Notes: generated from the sequence alone by a model not told the origin. A DNA stretch of 64,000 bases from JBEEOW01 sp041191405 (GCA_041191405.1 JBEEOW010000005.1:96960-160959); one strand, 5' to 3'. Shown: positions 36,682-46,436, numbered from the stretch's first letter. Numbers and translations: made by a program.

Positions 36682-37788
36682 TCACAATTTAGCATATATA
36701 TTTTTAATTAGCTCACTTTCGAGTTGCCAATTACAAGCTAAAGCTGCTTTTTGGGTATTCTTTTTCCAATGAATTAATTGTTCTTTATTATTAATAACTT
36801 CATTTAACTTAGAAGCTATTTCTTTTGGAATATGCGATTCTAAAAACGTACCTACATCGTATTTGGTTACTATTGATTCAATTTCTATTAATCTGGAGGT
36901 TAAAATTGGTATTCCAGCATGTAAATAATCAAATACTTTATTTGGCAAACAGTATATATAATTTTCATTTGTAGGTTTTTCAACACTTATTCCAATAGTT
37001 GCTTTTTTAGTAATTTCAATCATTTCTTTGTATTGTAACTTACCAGTAAATTCAACTTTTGATTCAAGATTATTTTGTTTGACCAATTCTTGTAATTTAT
37101 GTTCAACATCACCTCCACCAATAATTATAAATTTTATATTATCAACATATTGCATTGCTAATATCACTTCTTCTAATCCTCTATCCATGTTTAACATTCC
37201 TTGATAAACTATTACATTTTGTTCTGGAAGAGTACTTCTATCTAAACTTAAATTTTCTTGATTTAAGAAGGAAACATTTCTAACAACTCCAACTTTTACA
37301 TTATATAAACCTTCATAAATATTTGCAATAGATTGATTAACAGTATAAACATACTTTAATTTAGGAAAAACATATTTTTCAATACTACCCCAAACAAATC
37401 GAACAAATGGTTTCTTTTTTATTTCAGGAACACCAGTAAAGTATTCGTGACTATCATACACTAATGGGATACCTTTTAATTTTGAAATCAAAAAATTTGG
37501 GAATAAGGTATCTAAATCGTTTGAATGTAAAATGTCAACTTTATTAAATAGCAAAAAGAAGAAATTCCAAATATTATAACTTGCATAAAATAAAAAACTT
37601 GTTTCAAAAGGAAGAACAACTCTTTTAACTCTATAATCTCTTGGTGGCATTTCAGCACTTTTCTTCATTTTTCGTCCAATTAAGAGTACATTAAACCCTT
37701 GTTCATGAAGACATTGTGCAGTTTTATGTACTCTTTGGTCGGTAACTAAATCTGAAATTACTGATATTATTACTTTTTTCTTTTTCAC
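36682..37788 (-). CDS. GT4-type glycosyltransferase
   Basis: 368-aa GT-B glycosyltransferase. The N-terminal acceptor domain has VISVISDLVTDQRVHKTAQCL and DILHSNDLDTLFPNFLIS. The C-terminal nucleotide-sugar domain has IVYQGMLNMDRGLEEVILAM, FIIIGGGDVEHKL and IGISVEKPTNENYIYCLPNK (the GT4 E-x7-E region). Retaining chemistry is expected. It is directly downstream (2 bp) of a polysaccharide-deacetylase-like gene, suggesting a cell-surface glycan role. Sugar specificity is unknown. Confidence 0.87.
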   Translation of the reverse strand: MKKKKVIISVISDLVTDQRVHKTAQCLHEQGFNVLLIGRKMKKSAEMPPRDYRVKRVVLPFETSFLFYASYNIWNFFFLLFNKVDILHSNDLDTLFPNFLISKLKGIPLVYDSHEYFTGVPEIKKKPFVRFVWGSIEKYVFPKLKYVYTVNQSIANIYEGLYNVKVGVVRNVSFLNQENLSLDRSTLPEQNVIVYQGMLNMDRGLEEVILAMQYVDNIKFIIIGGGDVEHKLQELVKQNNLESKVEFTGKLQYKEMIEITKKATIGISVEKPTNENYIYCLPNKVFDYLHAGIPILTSRLIEIESIVTKYDVGTFLESHIPKEIASKLNEVINNKEQLIHWKKNTQKAALACNWQLESELIKNIYAKL

Positions 37789-37790
37789 AA

Positions 37791-39116
37791 TTAATTCTTA
37801 GCCTTCGCTATCATTTTTTCAAATACACTTTTCCACCCTTTCCATTCAAACGAATCTGAAAAAGAATTATTATGCCATAAAAATACAAAATCGCCACCTA
37901 AAATCTGAGTTATTGAGATTAATTCTGCAACTTTTTCATACGCTTCCTCTTTTTCAAGATTCATGTATTGCATTAAGGTACCATCCATAACTGCAAATGG
38001 TTGAACTACTAATGAAGATATTTTATTGATTTTTAAATCAAAAAATGGATATTTTACAGCTATACTCGACCTAAATCCTATTGAGTCAGCATATCCCATG
38101 GTATTATCTTCTTTGATTCCTAATTGAATTAAATTAGTATAAGTATCTGGCATAAAAAGCATTAAGTAATGTTGACGAGAAATTTCAGGACTTTTTCCTG
38201 TTAAATTCTCAAACAATTTAATTTCTTTTTGCAAAGTATTAATTTCTTTTGAAGCTTTTACTGATGGATGAATACCAATTGTAGCCCAAGTATTTAATGA
38301 TTTAGCCCAAGTTTTAAAAAATTGATTTTGAGAAATGATACTTTTATCAAATCCATTAGGATAGGCTCCCATTTGTAAAAATATTTTGGGAGAAAATTGA
38401 TTTTGAATACACCAATCTTTAATGTATTGATAAGTATCGTAATGGTCATTTTTCATACTTAACAATACTAAAATCCTATTAATTAAATTGTTAAATTTTA
38501 AAAACAATAAATCTCTAGAAATTAAAACTATCTGCTTCGATACACTTCTGTTTTTAAATGCAAAAGCTGTATCAATATCAAATGTCGGGATAAATTGAAA
38601 TTCAGGGAGTTTAAACTGAAATTCGGGATAATTATTTTGAATATTTTGCCCTAGTTTTTTTGCCCAAAAATGAATAATTGGATATTGTAAAAAATCATTT
38701 TGAAAAGCAATACTATTTTTAGCTTCAAACCTACCCCATTTATCTCTATCGTGTTGATTTACATATTCTTCATAACGAGTAATTAAATAAAAACTTGCAG
38801 AAAAAATATCGAAATAAAATTCAAAATTTTTATTAACAAATAAAATAGTTTCGAGTCCTTTCCCTTGAATTTCAATATTCAAATTGGAGATATCAGTTTG
38901 CCATAAAAGTCCTTCGTCTGGAATTCGAATTGAATCAAAATTATTTGAATAGGTAATAGAATAATTAATTTTTGGGCCTACAAAATTTGTAAATTGAACA
39001 AAATCAGAAGTAGTAATAAAATTAACGTGTAAAATTCTATTGAAAAGAATTTCTACAATATATTCAAATCGAGAAGATGTTTTGGGAGAATAAATGCAAA
39101 TCATGATAGTTTGCAA
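37791..39116 (-). CDS. Polysaccharide deacetylase-like protein (DUF7033 type)
   Basis: 441-aa protein. The N-terminal ~120 residues resemble the domain found before deacetylase-like barrels in Bacteroidota (ICIYSPKTSSRFEYIVEILF; FEFYFDIFSASFYLITRYEEY). A catalytic-like half follows with FIPTFDIDTAFAFKNRS (Asp pair of a metal site), IGIHPSVKAS (His motif) and FVFLWHNNSFSD. This matches the NodB-like layout, though residues are not all canonical. The first gene of a pair with the GT4 gene. Deacetylation of a surface glycan is inferred. Confidence 0.7.
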   Translation of the reverse strand: MQTIMICIYSPKTSSRFEYIVEILFNRILHVNFITTSDFVQFTNFVGPKINYSITYSNNFDSIRIPDEGLLWQTDISNLNIEIQGKGLETILFVNKNFEFYFDIFSASFYLITRYEEYVNQHDRDKWGRFEAKNSIAFQNDFLQYPIIHFWAKKLGQNIQNNYPEFQFKLPEFQFIPTFDIDTAFAFKNRSVSKQIVLISRDLLFLKFNNLINRILVLLSMKNDHYDTYQYIKDWCIQNQFSPKIFLQMGAYPNGFDKSIISQNQFFKTWAKSLNTWATIGIHPSVKASKEINTLQKEIKLFENLTGKSPEISRQHYLMLFMPDTYTNLIQLGIKEDNTMGYADSIGFRSSIAVKYPFFDLKINKISSLVVQPFAVMDGTLMQYMNLEKEEAYEKVAELISITQILGGDFVFLWHNNSFSDSFEWKGWKSVFEKMIAKAKN

Positions 39117-39143
39117 TAATTGAGAAATTATAAAAATAAAAAT

Positions 39144-39235
39144 GGCAAACGAGATATCACACCGCTACAACCGTTTATCCTTGCTGCCTTCCGACCCTGG
39201 GGAGTTTCACAGGAGCTGATTGTACCTGTTTGCCG
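39144..39235 (-). ncRNA. ffs: Signal recognition particle RNA (4.5S type)
   Basis: On the minus strand the apical domain reads GGGTCGGAAGGCAGCAAGG, the invariant Ffh-binding loop with the GGAA tetraloop. The outer helix closes with GGCAAAC (39228-39234) pairing with GTTTGCC (39144-39150), followed by A and a T-run, giving a ~92-nt RNA. The outer stem passes through internal pairs such as ACAATC with GGTTGT. A promoter sits immediately upstream. Confidence 0.95.
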
Positions 39236-39238
39236 ACA

Positions 39239-39268
39239 CAAAAGTGCATTATTTTTTGGTAAAAACAA
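39239..39268 (-). promoter_or_regulatory. Promoter of SRP RNA
   Basis: On the minus strand TTG (39266-39268), a 19-bp spacer and CACTTTTG (39239-39246; 7 of 8 to TAnnTTTG), ending about 4 bp before the RNA 5' end. Confidence 0.75.
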
Positions 39269-39330
39269 ACTTTTGTACTGACAATTTAATAATTTAAAAA
39301 TTTAAAAAGCTACAAATAACTGAATCATAG

Positions 39331-39876
39331 TTATTTTAAATCTAAAACTACTTCGTTAGTTTCAATTATATTACTCACATTTAAAGCTCTATCCACAATT
39401 TGAACATTAAATTTAATAGTATCATTTTTATTTATCATTCCAGAAACTACTGCAATATCTGGAATATGAAATCCATAAAAAAGTGTACCTTTCAAAGGTC
39501 CTTTTCGTCCTTCTTTGTATAATTTAGGAAATCTACCGTTAAAATTCAAACTAGAAGTAAAAGGAATTAGCTGCCAAATGTTATTTCTTTTTACATAAAA
39601 ATTTAACCAATAATTAAAATAGAATTTATTGGTGGTATTATCTGGATTATAAAAACTATATAAACCTGAAGTTTCATCATCAGCTAAACCCAAATCACCA
39701 TCACCATCTTTAAAATCAACGGCTATAATGATACTATCTCCATCTATAACCCTCTTTTTAATAACATTATTTAAAGTTACTTGAGGAGTAATTGGGTACT
39801 CAGGAGTACCTACACAAGAAACTATAAAACAAGCAATTACAATAAATATTGATAATTTTATAAAATTCTTAATCAT
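39331..39876 (-). CDS. Hypothetical lipoprotein
   Basis: 181 aa from the ATG at 39876; a longer frame adds nine residues before the signal peptide and is disfavoured. The signal peptide ends in lipobox IVSC (about residue 20). The mature part begins with a linker and a DFKDGDGDLGLADDETSG segment that could bind calcium, then aromatic beta-strand-rich sequence and a C-terminal KFNVQIVDRALNVSN typical of a beta-sandwich. Similar short lipoproteins are frequent in Bacteroidota; function is unknown. Confidence 0.7.
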   Translation of the reverse strand: MIKNFIKLSIFIVIACFIVSCVGTPEYPITPQVTLNNVIKKRVIDGDSIIIAVDFKDGDGDLGLADDETSGLYSFYNPDNTTNKFYFNYWLNFYVKRNNIWQLIPFTSSLNFNGRFPKLYKEGRKGPLKGTLFYGFHIPDIAVVSGMINKNDTIKFNVQIVDRALNVSNIIETNEVVLDLK

Positions 39877-39939
39877 TTTAAGTTCATTTTGTATTAAAAT
39901 CACTTTTTTTGTAAATATAAACGAAATTGTATTGCAAAA

Positions 39940-40938
39940 ATGATTGACTTTAACAAAAAAATTAAAAAAGATATTTTTTCAATTATAAACAACAACTTTG
40001 AATCATTAGCATTACAAGTATTTAAATATCAATACCAACACAATTTAGTTTATCAAAAATGGATTAACCTCCTAAATATCAATGTAAAAGAAATTGATTC
40101 AATCAATAAAATACCATTTATGCCAATTGATTTTTTCAAAAGGCATCAAATAGTTAGTAAGCAATTTGAATCTTATACCATTTTTGAAAGTAGTGGTACA
40201 ACTGGTAGTGTAAATAGTAAACATTTTGTAGGTGATGTACCTTTTTACTTACAAAATGTTGAGCATATTTTTGAAAATATTTACAAAACCAAACTTGAAG
40301 ATTGTTGTTTTTTGGCATTGCTTCCATCCTATTTAGAAAGAAATAATTCGTCCTTGGTTTGCATGGTTGAGCATTTTATTAAAAAATCAAACAATTCAAA
40401 TTCAGGATTTTACTTAAATAACGTTGAAGAATTAGTTGAAAAAATAACTACGATTAAAGATAAAAAGATTTTTCTCATCGGGGTAACTTTTGCATTGTTA
40501 GATTTAGCAGAGCAATTTCCAAATTTAGATTTATCACATTGCACAATAATGGAAACTGGTGGTATGAAAGGAAGAAGAAAAGAAATGTTACGAGATGAAG
40601 TACATCAAATTTTAACAAAAGCCTTTAATGTAAATAAAATCCATTCGGAATATGGAATGACAGAATTGTTATCGCAAGGATACAGTAAAGGTGATGGAAT
40701 TTTTGAATGTCCGCCACAAATGAGAATACTTTTAAGAGACATTAATGACCCATTACATATTAATAATCAGCTACGTTATGGTGGAATCAACGTAATAGAT
40801 TTGGCAAACATTGATACATGTTCGTTTATAGCCACACAAGATTTAGGGAAAATTATTGACCAAGAAAAAAATAGTTTTGAAGTAATTGGAAGGTTTGATA
40901 ATTCAGATTTAAGAGGTTGTAATTTGATGGTTTTGTAA
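39940..40938 (+). CDS. LuxE-like acyl-activating/acyltransferase protein
   Basis: 332-aa member of the LuxE/acyl-protein synthetase group, related to adenylate-forming enzymes. It shows the adenylation loop FESSGTTGSVNSKH (~84-97), a central METGGMKGRRKEM and HSEYGMTELLSQGYSKG (~235-251), equivalent to the YGMTE adenine/acyl site. The N-terminal half has IPFMPIDFFKRHQIV. No lux genes are present. In Bacteroidota such genes often sit near surface glycan genes and may activate a carboxylate for transfer. An FkbM methyltransferase follows 42 bp downstream. Confidence 0.8.
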   Translation: MIDFNKKIKKDIFSIINNNFESLALQVFKYQYQHNLVYQKWINLLNINVKEIDSINKIPFMPIDFFKRHQIVSKQFESYTIFESSGTTGSVNSKHFVGDVPFYLQNVEHIFENIYKTKLEDCCFLALLPSYLERNNSSLVCMVEHFIKKSNNSNSGFYLNNVEELVEKITTIKDKKIFLIGVTFALLDLAEQFPNLDLSHCTIMETGGMKGRRKEMLRDEVHQILTKAFNVNKIHSEYGMTELLSQGYSKGDGIFECPPQMRILLRDINDPLHINNQLRYGGINVIDLANIDTCSFIATQDLGKIIDQEKNSFEVIGRFDNSDLRGCNLMVL

Positions 40939-40980
40939 TTTAAGTTTGGTATAAGTTTAAATTAGAAGTAATTTGCAACA

Positions 40981-41871
40981 ATGTCTGTGTTGAAATTTAT
41001 ACTTTATCCTATTAGAACCCTTATTGCCCAAAGCAATCTGTTAACTAATTTTTTTATGTCAATACAACAAAACTGTTACAACTCACTAATTAACAAACTA
41101 ATACCTGATTCTAGTTTTTACTCATTAAGTGAATACACTTTAGTTAAAACAAAAAATGCAACATTAAAACTATCTCTTGGAGAATATACTTCACATGAAA
41201 TAGCATTTAATAAAACTTTATCTTACAACAACGCTATTTTAAAATTATTACCCCAAAACGAGCAATTTTCAATTTTAGATATCGGGGCTTTTGTTGGTGA
41301 AAAAAGCATTTTATTTGCACAAAAAAATCTTAATAATTTAGTTTATTCATTTGAACCTAACATCAATATTTTCAATATTTTAAATGAAAATATTTCAATA
41401 AATAATTTAACCAATGTTTTAACTTTAAATATTGCATTAGGGGCAGAAAAAACAATTGCTTATTCAGGTTGTAACGTACCAAACAACATAAGTGGAAGTA
41501 TTATTTCAAAAGAAAAAACTAATTTAAAACAAGTATTTAATGAAGTTCAAGTTGACAATTTAGACAATCTTTTAAAAGAAAAAACCTTCAAATATCCAGT
41601 TAAATTAATTAAAATAGATATTGAAGGTTTTGAATTTGAAGTTTTAAAAGGAGCTGTTCAATTGATTACTGAATTTAAACCAATTATTGTCACCGAAATT
41701 GATGACAAGTTTTTAAAAAACAATCATTCCTCAGCTTTAGAAACCTTACAATTTATTGCACAATTTGGTTATCAATTCAAACACCTAGAGTCAAATAAAA
41801 GTATTGATTTAAATGATGAGCATTTATTAATTGATTGCCATTGGGATGTAGTGGCTGTACCGATAGTTTAA
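40981..41871 (+). CDS. FkbM family methyltransferase
   Basis: 296-aa SAM-dependent methyltransferase. The SAM loop is ILDIGAFVGEKSILFA (~98-113), then VYSFEPNINIFNILNENI (~121-138) and the FkbM signature VKLIKIDIEGFEFEVLKGA (~203-221). The ~60-aa N-terminal region contains a hydrophobic stretch that may touch the membrane. FkbM enzymes O-methylate sugars or other hydroxyls. The glycosyltransferase and deacetylase genes nearby suggest a surface glycan target. It ends 1 bp from the convergent queA. Confidence 0.85.
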   Translation: MSVLKFILYPIRTLIAQSNLLTNFFMSIQQNCYNSLINKLIPDSSFYSLSEYTLVKTKNATLKLSLGEYTSHEIAFNKTLSYNNAILKLLPQNEQFSILDIGAFVGEKSILFAQKNLNNLVYSFEPNINIFNILNENISINNLTNVLTLNIALGAEKTIAYSGCNVPNNISGSIISKEKTNLKQVFNEVQVDNLDNLLKEKTFKYPVKLIKIDIEGFEFEVLKGAVQLITEFKPIIVTEIDDKFLKNNHSSALETLQFIAQFGYQFKHLESNKSIDLNDEHLLIDCHWDVVAVPIV

Positions 41872-41872
41872 T

Positions 41873-43093
41873 TTATTCTCTTAGTAACAATGAACTATCT
41901 CCGTAACTCAAAAATCTGAAATTATTATTTAAAGCATACTCATATACTTTTCTCCAGTTTTCACCAATTACTGTTGCAATTAACAACAACAATGTACTAT
42001 CTGGTTGATGGAAGTTAGTAATTATTCCTTTAATTGCCCTAATAGAATAACCAGGAGCAATCATTAATTGGGTTTTACCTGTTAGGGTTTGAAGGTTATT
42101 TCTATCCATCATGGCTACAATTTCATTTAATGCATCTGCATAACGAAATCCTTCCGGAACTTCTAAATCATAAGCATCCCATTGTTTTACATCTAAATTA
42201 GTAAGTTTTTCATTTGGAAATAATTTCAATTTTAAACCAAACCAAAACAAACTTTCAAGGGTTCGTAATGAGGTGGTTCCCACAGCAATAATATTATTTA
42301 CATGATGAATTAAATGAACCAAAGTAGCTTTTGAAATGGCAATTTCCTCCGAATGCATTTCATGGTTTTCCATGGTTTCGGCTTTTACTGGCTTAAATGT
42401 ACCAGCTCCAACATGCAATACCAATTCGGCTATTGAGTGCCCTGATTGTTTTAACTCAGAGAGAATTTCATTAGTAAAATGTAGTCCAGCAGTTGGTGCA
42501 GCTACCGAACCTTCGTGGTGTGCATACACTGTTTGGTAACGTGACTTATCATTTTCATCAGGAACACGCTTTAAATACGGTGGCAATGGAATTATTCCTG
42601 CAAAATTCAATACCTCTGCAAAAGTAATATCTTCATTCCATTCAAATGATACTTCAAAAGAATCGCCCTTTATTACTGGTTTATAAGCTTTTATATATAA
42701 CTCATTACCTTCAAAAGTAAATCGTTTTTCAATAAAATCTGAATTAAACTTTCTGTTATTACCAACCAAACAAACCCAAGTAGCTTTTCCTTTTTGTAGC
42801 ATAGCAGCCTCCATTGGGATATTTGTTGCAGGCTCAAGCACAAATATTTCAATAGGTTTAGTTGCATTTTCTCTTTCAAAAATTAACCTTGCGCAAACTA
42901 CTTTTGTATTATTGAAAACTAAAGTACTGTTTTGTGGCAAATATTGATTAATATTTTTAAAGATAGATTCCTTTATATCAGCATTTTGATAAATCAAAAG
43001 CTTTGATAAATCTCTTTGCGCTAAAGGAAATTTTGCTATTTTTTCGTCGGGTAAAACGTAGGTATAATCTGAGATTGAAATATTACGAGCCAT
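41873..43093 (-). CDS. queA: S-adenosylmethionine:tRNA ribosyltransferase-isomerase
   Basis: Transfers and isomerises the ribosyl group of SAM onto 7-aminomethyl-7-deazaguanine in tRNA, giving epoxyqueuosine. The 406-aa length is close to the ~350-410-aa bacterial enzymes. Conserved blocks: FPLAQRDLSKLLIY, PQNSTLVFNNTKVV, GIIPLPPYLKR, YQTVYAHHEGSVAAPTAGLH and LHVGAGTFKPVKAE, then FHQPDSTLLLLIATVIG. A GAGTTTAGGG-type repeat occupies the gap to the next gene. Confidence 0.93.
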   Translation of the reverse strand: MARNISISDYTYVLPDEKIAKFPLAQRDLSKLLIYQNADIKESIFKNINQYLPQNSTLVFNNTKVVCARLIFERENATKPIEIFVLEPATNIPMEAAMLQKGKATWVCLVGNNRKFNSDFIEKRFTFEGNELYIKAYKPVIKGDSFEVSFEWNEDITFAEVLNFAGIIPLPPYLKRVPDENDKSRYQTVYAHHEGSVAAPTAGLHFTNEILSELKQSGHSIAELVLHVGAGTFKPVKAETMENHEMHSEEIAISKATLVHLIHHVNNIIAVGTTSLRTLESLFWFGLKLKLFPNEKLTNLDVKQWDAYDLEVPEGFRYADALNEIVAMMDRNNLQTLTGKTQLMIAPGYSIRAIKGIITNFHQPDSTLLLLIATVIGENWRKVYEYALNNNFRFLSYGDSSLLLRE

Positions 43094-43094
43094 T

Positions 43095-43184
43095 GTTAGT
43101 TGAGAGTTTAGGGTTGAGAGTTTAGAGTAAAATGTTTCATTTAAAATTTAAAAAGAAAACTCTTAACTCTAAACCCTTAACTTA
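43095..43184. repeat. GAGTTTAGGGTTGAG-type repeats in inverted arrangement
   Basis: GTTGAGAGTTTAGGGTTGAG words at 43099-43127 are followed at 43159-43184 by complementary AACTCTTAACTCTAAACCC words, so the queA upstream gap can fold on itself. Confidence 0.75.
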
Positions 43185-43191
43185 ATAACTA

Positions 43192-44382
43192 TTACTCCAC
43201 CCAAAGCACCAAACCTTTAAGGTATTCGCCTTCGGGATGAAATATATTTACAGGATGATCAACTGATTGTAATAATTTATGAATAATTTGAACATTTCTG
43301 CCTGAATCTGCTGCTGCAGCAAAAATTATTTTTTGAAATAAATCAGCATCAATATGTTGAGAGCAAGAATAGGTAAACAAAAAACCACCTGGTTTAATCA
43401 TTTTTAATGCTTGCAAGTTGATATCCTTGTAACCTAATGAAGCATTTTTAACTGCATTTGCATTTTTTGCAAATGCTGGTGGGTCAAGAATAATCATATC
43501 AAAATGATTTTCAGGTGCATTTCTCAAATAATCGAAACAATCAGCAACCACAGTTTCGTGGTTTGCATCAAAACCATTTAGCTTGCCATTTTTACGAGCA
43601 TCTTTCATTGCATCTTCCGAAATATCAACAGATGTTACAGATTTTGCAGCGCCTGCTAAAGCATAAACAGAAAATCCTCCAGTATAACTAAAGCAATTCA
43701 AAACTGTTTTTCCTTTTGCAAACCTTTTTACATAAGCTCTATTGTCTCTTTGGTCAATAAAAAAACCAGTTTTTTGTCCGTTTTCTATATCAACTTCAAA
43801 CTTGATTCGGTTTTCAATTACCTGAACAACAGTCTTTTTCTTCTTATCCTCTACACTTAACCAACCTTGTTTTAACTCAAGTTTTTCAATATTTTGCTTG
43901 TGTGGAGTGTACTTTAAATAAACATTCTTAAAGCCCTCATTATTAAAAGCTTTAACCAATGTTTGAAGTATTCTTTCAATACCTTTTATGCCAACTTGTA
44001 TAACTAAAATATCATTATAAACATCAACTACCAAACCCGGAAAAAAATCTCCTTCTGCATGAATTAATCTATATGTATTTGTAATATTTAAATCAATCCA
44101 AGCTTTGCGTTTTTCAACAGCTAAATTAATTTTATGTTGCCAATAAGCTAAATCAAAAACTGGTTTTTCAGTAACTCCAAAATGGAACATTCTACAAGTA
44201 ATCTGACTATGAGTTGAAAAAAATCCGTAACCTAAAGTTTTACCCGAAGCATCTTTTACTTCAACCATTTCACCATTTGGTACTTCGGGTAATGTTGCCA
44301 CAGCCCCACTAAATATCCAATGATGACGATTTACTATTGCTTTTTCTCTTCCTTTGGCTAACTTTAAAACTGAATATCCCAT
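43192..44382 (-). CDS. RlmI-like class I rRNA methyltransferase
   Basis: 396-aa methyltransferase. An N-terminal PUA domain (KLAKGREKAIVNRHHWIFSG, ~1-80) is followed by the RlmI middle domain and a SAM fold: TVLNCFSYTGGFSVYALAGA (~229-248), VTSVDISEDAMKDARKN and the catalytic-loop motif MIILDPPAFAKN (~296-307), with TYSCSQHID near the end. RlmI makes m5C1962 in 23S rRNA in E. coli; the same target is plausible. Confidence 0.9.
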   Translation of the reverse strand: MGYSVLKLAKGREKAIVNRHHWIFSGAVATLPEVPNGEMVEVKDASGKTLGYGFFSTHSQITCRMFHFGVTEKPVFDLAYWQHKINLAVEKRKAWIDLNITNTYRLIHAEGDFFPGLVVDVYNDILVIQVGIKGIERILQTLVKAFNNEGFKNVYLKYTPHKQNIEKLELKQGWLSVEDKKKKTVVQVIENRIKFEVDIENGQKTGFFIDQRDNRAYVKRFAKGKTVLNCFSYTGGFSVYALAGAAKSVTSVDISEDAMKDARKNGKLNGFDANHETVVADCFDYLRNAPENHFDMIILDPPAFAKNANAVKNASLGYKDINLQALKMIKPGGFLFTYSCSQHIDADLFQKIIFAAAADSGRNVQIIHKLLQSVDHPVNIFHPEGEYLKGLVLWVE

Positions 44383-44502
44383 TTTTTATAAAACTATATT
44401 TTATACAAAAATAAGGATTAATTTTTAAGTTTAGAGTTAAGTGTTTAGAGTTTTCAAAAATCAACTACCAATATATAGTTTAAAGTTTTAAGTACTTTGT
44501 AT

Positions 44503-45264
44503 CTAATACTTCAAATCACTTACCTTCAATTTAACAAAATGCTCGAAATAGCTCTTTAAAAATTCGTCAGTTATAAATTCTTTGCCCAATAAATTAGAAG
44601 TTTGATAATAGGTTTGTAAATGATTAATTGCCAATAATTGACTGTAATATTTATTAGCAAGTGGCAAATAACTATAATGCCAAGGTTCAAATTTTACCCC
44701 AATTAAAGTATCTAAACTATCTTTTTTAGGGTAAACTTCATAAAATCCATATAAATTGGCGTTGTTTTGAAGCCATTTATACATTTTTTCAAAATTACCA
44801 CCTGATTCAAAGTTTTTACTATCTAGTGGGTCAATAATTACCGGTCTGTTGATATCAATTAAATCTACTTCTGTTCCCCAATGATGACGTGAGGTGCCTG
44901 GCAAAGCAGAATATTCAAGTACTTTATCAAATGCTTGTTTGGGTGTAAGTTTTTCTTTTTCAATAAATTTGGTAAACTTTTTATTCCAAATTTTAGCTTG
45001 ATAATCCATGCTTCTGTAACTGGAACAGATATATAATTTAATACTATCTTCCTCCCAAGCTGCTTTTTTCATTCGTTCAAAATCAAGAGCAGCTAATTTA
45101 TGTAAAGCATAATCTTTGGTAATAATTAAATCAACAGGTTTTTCTTTTCCAATAATATTCAAATCAGAATACGGGGTGTATGTTACTGTATCTTTTTGCT
45201 CTTGGGCATTACAGTTTTGAAATAATAATAAAATGAATGTAAATATTATTGTATTGATTTTCAT
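44503..45264 (-). CDS. M15/VanY D-alanyl-D-alanine carboxypeptidase-like protein
   Basis: 253-aa periplasmic zinc peptidase. N-terminal signal (1-~18) with a possible lipobox FQNC. The VanY fold shows LYICSSYRSMDYQAKIW (~77-93), the zinc ligands in SRHHWGTEVDLID (His, Asp; ~124-136) and the catalytic/zinc pair in KFEPWHYSYL (Glu, His). It would trim D-Ala from peptidoglycan stem peptides. It stands alone. Confidence 0.88.
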   Translation of the reverse strand: MKINTIIFTFILLLFQNCNAQEQKDTVTYTPYSDLNIIGKEKPVDLIITKDYALHKLAALDFERMKKAAWEEDSIKLYICSSYRSMDYQAKIWNKKFTKFIEKEKLTPKQAFDKVLEYSALPGTSRHHWGTEVDLIDINRPVIIDPLDSKNFESGGNFEKMYKWLQNNANLYGFYEVYPKKDSLDTLIGVKFEPWHYSYLPLANKYYSQLLAINHLQTYYQTSNLLGKEFITDEFLKSYFEHFVKLKVSDLKY

Positions 45265-45335
45265 TAATTATTCGTCTAATTTATTGTCAATATTAGATTA
45301 TTAAAAGCTTTTAAAGATAATTTTTCTGAATTTTT

Positions 45336-45360
45336 AACTGTCCGATTTATTCGGACAGTT
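45336..45360. repeat. Inverted repeat AACTGTCCGA
   Basis: AACTGTCCGA-TTTAT-TCGGACAGTT: perfect 10-bp arms between menC and the VanY gene. No T-run follows on the minus strand, so a terminator role for menC is doubtful. Confidence 0.75.
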
Positions 45361-45377
45361 CACTTCTACCTTATATT

Positions 45378-46436
45378 TTACAAATCTAACAATTCAAAAT
45401 TCCAATTACTTTCATTTGGTAGATACCACAAATAACCTTTATCAATTGTCAATGGAGAAGGAATATTATTATGATATAATTGCCCTGTACCCAAACCTTG
45501 TGGCATATTTATATCAAATGTTGATGTGAACTGAGCAATTGCATTTAAACCCACATTGGCTTCAAGTGCAGAGGTTATCCACCAATCAATTTGCTGATTT
45601 TCTGCTAATTGAATCCATTCTTTTGAAGTATTTAAACCACCTAATAAACTTGGTTTTAAAATAATATATTGTGGTTTAATTGTTTGTAAAAGCTGTTGTT
45701 TTTCTTCCAAAGTTCTAATCGGAATTAAATCTTCATCTAAGGCAATTGGAATAATATTTTGAGTACACAAACTTGCCATCAATTCAGTTTGTCCAGCTTT
45801 AACAGGTTGCTCAATTGAATGTATTTGTAAACTCGCTAGTTGCTCTAAAACCGAAACCACATTACTTTCGTCAAAACCACCATTTGCATCTACTCTTATG
45901 GTAATATCGTTTCCAAATTCGGTTCTGATAAATTTCAGTAAATCAAATTCATGCTCAAAACCAATTGCTCCAATTTTTATCTTAACACAATCATAACCAG
46001 CGTTTATTTTTTCAAATAATTGGGCTTTCATTTGCTCTTTGGTTCCCATCCAAACCAAACCGTTAATTGGAATACCTACATTCCCATTAGAAAAATCATT
46101 GGCAAATAATTGACAATTTTGTTTTTGCAGATAATCTAACAATGCCGTTTCTAAACCAAACTTTACAGCTGGCCACTCATTTGAAATTGAATTAATAGTA
46201 TCAAAATCAGGCTTTAAAACCAAGGCATTAGCATATTTTTCAATTGCTTTTTCAATTTCAATTGGATTATCAATACTCAAACCCGGAATAATACTCACCT
46301 CTCCAATGCCAAATTTCTCTGGATTCAATGCATCATACAAAACCACAAACCACGAAGGCTTTTCTGTAATTACTCCCCTTGAAGTACCCGCTTCAAATTT
46401 GAATTGTAATTGATGAGGTATTATTTTGAATTTCAT
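45378..46436 (-). CDS. menC: o-Succinylbenzoate synthase (enolase superfamily)
   Basis: 352-aa enolase-superfamily enzyme; dehydration of SHCHC to o-succinylbenzoate in menaquinone synthesis is the most likely reaction. N-terminal capping domain, then barrel with KxK (CVKIKIG, ~153-159), metal ligands IRVDANGG (Asp), SIEQP (Glu) and ALDEDLIP (Asp), and the opposite catalytic lysine in IILKPSLLGG. WWITSALEANVGLNAIAQ is typical of MenC. No other men gene is adjacent; a dipeptide epimerase is the alternative. Confidence 0.85.
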   Translation of the reverse strand: MKFKIIPHQLQFKFEAGTSRGVITEKPSWFVVLYDALNPEKFGIGEVSIIPGLSIDNPIEIEKAIEKYANALVLKPDFDTINSISNEWPAVKFGLETALLDYLQKQNCQLFANDFSNGNVGIPINGLVWMGTKEQMKAQLFEKINAGYDCVKIKIGAIGFEHEFDLLKFIRTEFGNDITIRVDANGGFDESNVVSVLEQLASLQIHSIEQPVKAGQTELMASLCTQNIIPIALDEDLIPIRTLEEKQQLLQTIKPQYIILKPSLLGGLNTSKEWIQLAENQQIDWWITSALEANVGLNAIAQFTSTFDINMPQGLGTGQLYHNNIPSPLTIDKGYLWYLPNESNWNFELLDL

